Assembly (NCBI RefSeq): GCF_004346845.1
Contig: NZ_SMGI01000004.1
Location: 124,001-188,000 of the forward strand
Direction: 5' to 3'
From: Winogradskyella wandonensis
Lineage (GTDB): Bacteria > Bacteroidota > Bacteroidia > Flavobacteriales > Flavobacteriaceae
DNA length: 64,000 bases
In this document: piece by piece, positions 59,633 to 64,000 of the stretch
Position numbering within the stretch: the stretch's first letter is position 1
Layout: each line of letters opens with the position of its first letter
The notes under the pieces: model-generated
Told to the model about the DNA's origin: nothing
Databases searched by the model: none
The model's input: the letters and a program-made list of their open reading frames with translations, nothing else
Translations under genes and position numbers: made by a program

Positions 59633-60241
59633 ATGGCGACAGAAAAAATAATTTTAGGGATTGACCCAGGAACGACCATAATGGGTTTTGGACTCATAAA
59701 AGTTGTGGGAAAGAAGATGGAGTTTATGCAATTAAATGAATTGCAGCTCAAAAAATACGACGACCATTATCTAAAGCTAAAACTCATTTTCGAGCGAACG
59801 GTAGAACTGATTGATACGCATCACCCAGATGAAATTGCAATTGAAGCACCCTTCTTTGGAAAGAATGTGCAAAGTATGCTAAAACTTGGTCGTGCTCAAG
59901 GTGTAGCGATGGCTGCAGGCTTGTCTCGTGAGGTGCCAATTACTGAGTATTCCCCTAAAAAAATAAAGATGGCCATTACTGGTAACGGTAATGCAACAAA
60001 GGAGCAAGTTGCAAAAATGCTACAGAGTTTACTAGACTTAAAAGAGTTACCAAAAAATCTCGATTCTACAGATGGTTTAGCAGCGGCGGTTTGCCATTTT
60101 TATAATCAAGGTCGTGTACAAATAGGAAAAAGTTATACGGGTTGGGCGAGTTTTGTAAAGCAGAATAGCCTCCAAACCTCCAAAGGAGGCTTAAAAAAGA
60201 ATAACCCAATTGTAGATTTACGCAAAAAGAAAAAGCTTTAA
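59633..60241 (+). CDS. ruvC: Holliday junction resolvase RuvC, extended C-terminus
   Basis: Endonuclease that resolves Holliday junctions with RuvAB. Catalytic acidic residues: D9 in LGIDPGTTIMGFG, E70 in AIEAPFFGKN, and the late D in DSTDGLAAAVCHFY. The 202-aa length exceeds the usual about 175: an in-frame interspersed hairpin repeat (60168-60190) plus a basic tail lies at the C-terminus. The start is the ATG at 59633. Confidence 0.95.
   Translation: MATEKIILGIDPGTTIMGFGLIKVVGKKMEFMQLNELQLKKYDDHYLKLKLIFERTVELIDTHHPDEIAIEAPFFGKNVQSMLKLGRAQGVAMAAGLSREVPITEYSPKKIKMAITGNGNATKEQVAKMLQSLLDLKELPKNLDSTDGLAAAVCHFYNQGRVQIGKSYTGWASFVKQNSLQTSKGGLKKNNPIVDLRKKKKL
60168..60190 (-). repeat. Hairpin repeat copy inside the ruvC 3' end
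   Basis: GCCTCC and GGAGGC enclose AAACCTCCAAA; on the minus strand this is CCTCC-TTT-GGAGG followed by TTTGGAGGC, the hairpin-plus-tail type. It encodes SLQTSKGGL in the C-terminal tail of RuvC. Confidence 0.7.
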
Positions 60242-60297
60242 TCTTCAATAATTTTTGGAATTGAGTCAGCACGCAAGAGTGAGAAAGTAATTAATAC

Positions 60298-61503
60298 ATG
60301 AGTAAGCAGAGCAGTTCACGGATGAGTAAGCAAAGCAAGAGTAAGCATTCCTCTCCTTCGGAGAGGTTAGGAGAGGCTATTGGCATCTACATCCATATCC
60401 CATTTTGTAAGCAAGCTTGTCATTATTGCGATTTTCATTTTTCCACATCTCTTAAGAAGCGTGATGATATGGTTAAAGCTCTGGCCAAAGAAATTGAATT
60501 ACGTAAAGATGAATTTAAAAATGTGGTCGTCGAAACTATCTATTTTGGAGGTGGTACACCATCTGTATTGACGATTGATGAGTTAAGATTTTTGATTGAG
60601 AGTGTATATAATAATTACAATATTTCCGAAAACCCAGAGATTACTTTAGAAGCTAATCCAGATGATTTATCTGAAGACAAAATTATTGAGCTTTCAGAAA
60701 GTCCTATTAACCGTCTTTCCATCGGCATTCAATCGTTTTTTGAAGACGATTTAAAACTTATGAATCGCGCCCATAACGCCGAAGAGGCAAAAGCGTGTTT
60801 GTCCTTGGCGACACGCTACTTCGATAACATTTCAGTGGATTTAATTTATGGCATTCAAAATTCAACTAACGAAAAATGGCTTCAAAATATAGAAACAGCA
60901 TTAAGTTTTGGTATTCCACATATTAGTAGTTATGCACTTACGGTAGAGCCTAAAACGGCATTAGCATCCTTTATAAAAAAAGGCGTTGTTGACGATGTTG
61001 ACGATGAGTTGGCTAATGAGCAATTCAATATTTTAAAAGATAAATTAGAGACAGAAGGCTTTGTGCATTACGAGTTGTCAAATTTTGGCAAGGAAGGCTA
61101 TTTTAGTAAAAACAATACAGCCTATTGGCAAGGTAAACCGTACATAGGCATAGGTCCTTCGGCACATTCGTTTAATGGTAAACAACGCGGTTGGAATATT
61201 AGAAATAATAGCAAATACATTAAGTCAATCGAAGAAGGTGTTTTGCCAATTGAGATTGAAAATTTAACCAAAACAGACCGTTATAACGAGTATGTAATGA
61301 CGGGTCTTAGAACCATGTTTGGTGTCTCTATCGAGAAAGTTGAAACTGAATTTGGTGAAAGCTACAAAGACTATCTTTTGAAAAATGCTGAAATTTTTAT
61401 TCAGCAACAATTGTTGTATATTGAAAATAATCATTTAAAAACCACGAAAAAAGGTATGTTTTTAAGTGATGGAATTTCTTCTGAATTATTTAAACTCAAT
61501 TAA
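60298..61503 (+). CDS. hemW: Haem chaperone HemW (radical SAM family)
   Basis: A 401-aa protein of the HemN-like family: CKQACHYCDFHF (CxxxCxxC) binds the 4Fe-4S cluster, then IYFGGGTPSVL, LEANPDDLS, RLSIGIQSF, and ISSYALTVEP. HemW delivers haem rather than acting as a coproporphyrinogen oxidase. The first about 28 residues (MSKQSSSRMSKQSKSKHSSP...) come from a tandem ATGAGTAAGCA repeat and a hairpin repeat; homologues begin near the GIYIHIPF segment. The enzyme core starts at about residue 29. Start choice is therefore uncertain. Confidence 0.88.
   Translation: MSKQSSSRMSKQSKSKHSSPSERLGEAIGIYIHIPFCKQACHYCDFHFSTSLKKRDDMVKALAKEIELRKDEFKNVVVETIYFGGGTPSVLTIDELRFLIESVYNNYNISENPEITLEANPDDLSEDKIIELSESPINRLSIGIQSFFEDDLKLMNRAHNAEEAKACLSLATRYFDNISVDLIYGIQNSTNEKWLQNIETALSFGIPHISSYALTVEPKTALASFIKKGVVDDVDDELANEQFNILKDKLETEGFVHYELSNFGKEGYFSKNNTAYWQGKPYIGIGPSAHSFNGKQRGWNIRNNSKYIKSIEEGVLPIEIENLTKTDRYNEYVMTGLRTMFGVSIEKVETEFGESYKDYLLKNAEIFIQQQLLYIENNHLKTTKKGMFLSDGISSELFKLN
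60350..60376 (+). repeat. Hairpin-plus-tail repeat copy at the hemW 5' end
   Basis: CCTCTCCTTCGGAGAGG is followed by TTAGGAGAGG, the same type as the copies at 9242 and 45938. It codes for SPSERLGEA in the HemW N-terminal extension. Confidence 0.75.
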
Positions 61504-61505
61504 TC

Positions 61506-62255
61506 TTGATAGCAACAATACAATACAATTCTAGAAAATTAAATATAGATTTATCCAAACCCTTAGATATTTCTATCCCCATACGTCACGGCGTAAAAAA
61601 CGTCAACGCTTGGTATATCGGTCCTCCAAAGATTGAAGCAGAAGTTTTTGATAATGAAACAATTAGCGTTGCTGAAGGCGCTTCAGTTAATTTTAATACA
61701 ATTACGTTTAATCCGCATGCTCACGGCACACATACCGAAACGGTTGGGCATATTACAGAAAAACCGTATCCGATTACCAAAGTGTTTAAATCGTCTTTTT
61801 TTCTAGCTGAAGTCATTAGTGTAGCACCAGAAAAACTAATGAAAGACCACATTATTTCGGCAAAACAATTACAATTTGCTATTGGTAATAAGAAACTAGA
61901 CGCCTTAATTGTTAGGACATTGCCAAATATAAAAGACAAAAAGACCATGCAATATTCTAATACAAATTGGGTCTATTTTACAGAAGATGCTATTAAGTTA
62001 TTAGTAAAAAAAGGAATTAAGCATTTGCTTATAGATTTACCAAGTATAGATAGAGAAAGAGATGGTGGTGAACTTAAAGGGCACAATGCTTTTTGGAATA
62101 CAGCAGGCGAACTCCGATTAGATGCAACAATTACAGAATTTATCTATGTGCCAAACAAAATAGAAGACGGGACTTATATGCTTAATCTTCAAATTGCTCC
62201 GTTTGAAAATGATGCGTCCCCAAGTCGTCCAGTTTTGTACAAAATAATTGAGTAA
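61506..62255 (+). CDS. Cyclase-family protein (kynurenine formamidase-like)
   Basis: A 249-aa hydrolase of the cyclase family. The metal motif HxGTHxE is present (HAHGTHTETVGHITEKPYPI, about 76-95), and LLIDLPSIDRERDGGELKGHNAFWN contains the second His. The family covers arylformamidases and related hydrolases; the true substrate is unknown. The start is TTG 3 bp after hemW. Genes nearby do not define a pathway. Confidence 0.82.
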   Translation: MIATIQYNSRKLNIDLSKPLDISIPIRHGVKNVNAWYIGPPKIEAEVFDNETISVAEGASVNFNTITFNPHAHGTHTETVGHITEKPYPITKVFKSSFFLAEVISVAPEKLMKDHIISAKQLQFAIGNKKLDALIVRTLPNIKDKKTMQYSNTNWVYFTEDAIKLLVKKGIKHLLIDLPSIDRERDGGELKGHNAFWNTAGELRLDATITEFIYVPNKIEDGTYMLNLQIAPFENDASPSRPVLYKIIE

Positions 62256-62275
62256 ATTAACTTCAAATATAAACC

Positions 62276-62306
62276 TGTCACCTCGAGCGTAGTCGAGAGG
62301 TCTCAA
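62276..62306 (+). repeat. GAGCG/AGTCGAG palindrome in the DUF4230 leader
   Basis: TGTCACCTCGAGCGTAGTCG, then AGAGGTCTCAA. The CTCGA/TCGAG arms pair, 15 bp before the TTG start at 62321. Confidence 0.75.
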
Positions 62307-62320
62307 TTTTAATAAAAATC

Positions 62321-62929
62321 TTGGAAACATTTTTCATCATAATCATAAGTATTTTAGTCACTCTAGGCATAGTGACACTGATAAAACAATGGCGAAGTAA
62401 AAAGAAAACAAACGAACAGTCTATCATTCTTTTAGATAAGATAAAGCGCGTTTGTAAGTTTATTACGGTCGAAGGCGATTTTGCAGAAATTTACCACTAC
62501 GAAGACGTAAAAGAGAAGTTTTTGAAGTTAATTTCTAGTAAGAAAAAAGCCCTCGTTGTCATCAATGCTAAAGCGCATGTTGGGTTTGATTTAAGTAAAC
62601 TTAAAATGAATGCTGATGCGAACTCAAAACGCGTAGTGCTTACCCACTTTCCTCAACCAGAGGTATTGTCTATCGAAACCAACATTAATTATTATGACAA
62701 AAAAGACGGTATGTTTAACAAATTTGAAGCTTCAGATTTAACAGACTTACATGTGCAAGCTAAAGCCCATATACAAGAAAAAATACCAGAGAGTGGTTTG
62801 TTTAATGTAGCTAGAGGTGAAGCTCTAGAAGCCATTCAACTTATAGAGTCTATTGTAGAAACTATTGGTTGGAAGCTGGATTATTCAGCATTAAAGATTG
62901 AAACTGAAGACAAAAAGCTTTTAGAATGA
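62321..62929 (+). CDS. DUF4230 family protein
   Basis: A 202-aa protein with an N-terminal membrane anchor (FFIIIISILVTLGIVTLI, about 3-21) and a DUF4230 domain (LDKIKRVCKFITVEGDFAEIYHYEDV; VVINAKAHVGFDLSKLKMNAD; VLTHFPQPEVLSIETNINYYDKKDG). The TTG start is 15 bp past an interspersed palindrome. Function unknown. Next gene overlaps by 4 bp. Confidence 0.85.
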   Translation: METFFIIIISILVTLGIVTLIKQWRSKKKTNEQSIILLDKIKRVCKFITVEGDFAEIYHYEDVKEKFLKLISSKKKALVVINAKAHVGFDLSKLKMNADANSKRVVLTHFPQPEVLSIETNINYYDKKDGMFNKFEASDLTDLHVQAKAHIQEKIPESGLFNVARGEALEAIQLIESIVETIGWKLDYSALKIETEDKKLLE

Positions 62930-63285
62930 ATATCGAGCAATTCCGAAATTATTGTATGAATAAAAAGGAAGTCACTGAGCATTTTCCGTTTGATGAAGAT
63001 ACGCTAGTGTTTAAAGTCTGCAACAAAATGTTTGCCTTAGCGTCATTAAAAAAATGGGAAGAGGGCAATGCGTTTATAAACCTTAAGTGCGACCCAGATT
63101 ATGCGCAAGAACTTCGTTCGGAATATGACGGCGTTCGGCCAGGTTATCATATGCATAAGCAACAATGGAATTCCGTTTACGTAAATAATGATGTGCCTAC
63201 AAAACTAATTGCATCGTTGATTGACCACTCTTACGACCTGATAGTTCAGAAATTACCAAAGAAGGATAGAACACGAATACAGTAG
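62926..63285 (+). CDS. MmcQ/YjbR-family protein
   Basis: A 119-aa protein with the MmcQ/YjbR layout: MNIEQFRNYCMNKKEVTEHFPF, DTLVFKVCNKMFALASL, FINLKCDPDYAQELRSEY, and GYHMHKQQWNSVYV. Predicted to have a DNA-binding, double-wing fold. Function unknown. Translationally coupled to DUF4230 (ATGA overlap). A stem-loop (63291-63308) follows. Confidence 0.9.
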   Translation: MNIEQFRNYCMNKKEVTEHFPFDEDTLVFKVCNKMFALASLKKWEEGNAFINLKCDPDYAQELRSEYDGVRPGYHMHKQQWNSVYVNNDVPTKLIASLIDHSYDLIVQKLPKKDRTRIQ

Positions 63286-63290
63286 CTGTC

Positions 63291-63308
63291 TTATGTCTTT
63301 CGACATAA
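63291..63308 (+). terminator. Stem-loop after the MmcQ gene
   Basis: TTATGTC-TTTC-GACATAA with short outer pairing, 5 bp beyond the stop. No strong T run directly follows, though ACTTATTTTTAAG does. Confidence 0.5.
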
Positions 63309-63380
63309 CTGTACTTATTTTTAAGATAAGTAAATGCAATTAAGAAATTGCTTAGTTTCACTACTCAAAAAACAAATAGT

Positions 63381-64000
63381 ATGAGTTCTAAATGGGATGG
63401 CGTAATGCCTGCAGTATTTACATGGCTAAAAGAGTCAAAATCTGGTGCTCTTGAGATTGACTTTGGTACAACACAGAAACAGGCAGCAGATGTTTTAAAA
63501 ACTCAAGGAAATGGTGGTAGCAGAATGAGCGGACTTGTTGGTTCAGGTACGTTAGGAGAGAATAGTTACTTGAGCACAAAACAGCGTCTGTCTTTACTGG
63601 AAGCACTTTCTGAGGTTTCTAAAGAATATAATGTTCCTTTAATCAGCGGTGCTGCAGCAGAAACTAAAGAAGAACTTGCCAAAATCGTAGAAGGACTTGC
63701 AGAAGTTGGCGTTGATACCGTTATGGTCATGCCACCAAAAACGAAGGCGATTCCTTCTGATAAAGAAATGTATGAGTATTATGCACTTTCTGAAGCAACT
63801 GCAAATGATGTTGGTGTAACAATTATGCCTTATAACAATCCTGATGCCGCAGGTTATCACCCGCTATCAACAGACCTCCTTTTAAGGCTTTCTGTTCTTC
63901 CTAAGGTAACTGCGCTTAAAATATCGACCATCGATGTTTCAATTATTGAAACGTTGATGTTAGAAAACAAAGATTTAAAAATTTTGGCCGGAGTAGATAC
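63381..64000 (+). CDS. Dihydrodipicolinate synthase/N-acetylneuraminate lyase-family protein, 3'-truncated by the window
   Basis: The reading frame is open to the window end (206 full codons). MSSKWDGVMPAVFTWL opens as in DapA-family TIM barrels, GSGTLGENSYL holds the carboxylate-binding GxxGE-type loop, MPYNNPDAAG has the YNxP motif with the active-site Tyr, and the Schiff-base Lys is in TALKIST. Family members are aldolases/lyases; the substrate (dihydrodipicolinate, sialic acid or a sugar acid) cannot be told. The 3' part lies outside the window. Confidence 0.9.
   Translation, partial: MSSKWDGVMPAVFTWLKESKSGALEIDFGTTQKQAADVLKTQGNGGSRMSGLVGSGTLGENSYLSTKQRLSLLEALSEVSKEYNVPLISGAAAETKEELAKIVEGLAEVGVDTVMVMPPKTKAIPSDKEMYEYYALSEATANDVGVTIMPYNNPDAAGYHPLSTDLLLRLSVLPKVTALKISTIDVSIIETLMLENKDLKILAGVD

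Overview
This is an AT-rich chromosomal window from a member of the Bacteroidota, almost certainly a marine-type Flavobacteriaceae (the Winogradskyella/Psychroserpens/Olleya neighbourhood is my guess; rank below family is inference). The evidence is: a secreted protein with a type IX secretion type A sorting tail; families largely restricted to this phylum (DUF3098, DUF4271, DUF4296, DUF6252); a DnaE fused to an N-terminal DnaQ-like exonuclease; a QxH-type dihydroorotase; an Mrp without its CxxC; and TAnnTTTG promoter boxes. Genes are densely packed on both strands and nearly all are core functions. I see no prophage, CRISPR array, rRNA operon, IS transposase or secondary-metabolite cluster.

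Layout. 0-10 kb: aat, tag, a thioredoxin-like gene, a TonB-like gene, the envelope/division block ftsX - DUF3098 - uppP - truB (interrupted by two small secreted-protein genes), and leuS. 10-25 kb: alanine dehydrogenase, a membrane metallopeptidase, a Bax-inhibitor-1 protein, cytochrome c, an Lrp/saccharopine-dehydrogenase pair, pckA, hemD-DUF4271, a polyprenol-sugar transferase with dihydroorotase and DUF4296, an epimerase, tyrS, and a frameshifted YHS-domain gene. 25-40 kb: a LuxE-like acyl ligase, a T9SS cargo protein, a PhoB-type two-component pair, trmB, LysE, an alkyltransferase-like protein, an Fe-S/electron-transfer run (mrp, NifU-like, ferredoxin reductase, ferredoxin), a phosphoesterase, acyl-CoA dehydrogenase, trmN6, rimM and rpsP. 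40-47 kb: dnaE, trxA, a DUF58 gene and tRNA-Asp. 47-55 kb, the most regulatory stretch: a small secreted peptide, a TPR histidine kinase with response regulator, then a BlaI-type repressor / M56 (BlaR1-like) membrane protease / TPR / lipoprotein operon with its own tandem palindromic operators and no beta-lactamase. 55-64 kb: a second Bax-inhibitor protein, outer-membrane barrels, a glycosyltransferase with a flippase-like partner, ruvC, hemW, a cyclase, DUF4230, MmcQ, and a DapA-superfamily gene cut by the window end.

What stands out is not a classical accessory island. It is a set of short palindromic repeats scattered through both intergenic and coding DNA. One family (core GAGCG-n-AGTCGA) occurs in three 5' leaders or gene junctions, in a 129-bp MITE-like hairpin just before dnaE, and in frame inside leuS. 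A second family (a hairpin of the CTTCCCTTTGGGAAG type followed by a GTTAGGATGGG-like tail) is translated inside leuS, trmN6, ruvC and hemW and supplies the sequence just upstream of a DUF58 gene. The other main leads are the BlaI/M56 operon with triplicated TonB-C-like domains and the frameshifted YHS gene.
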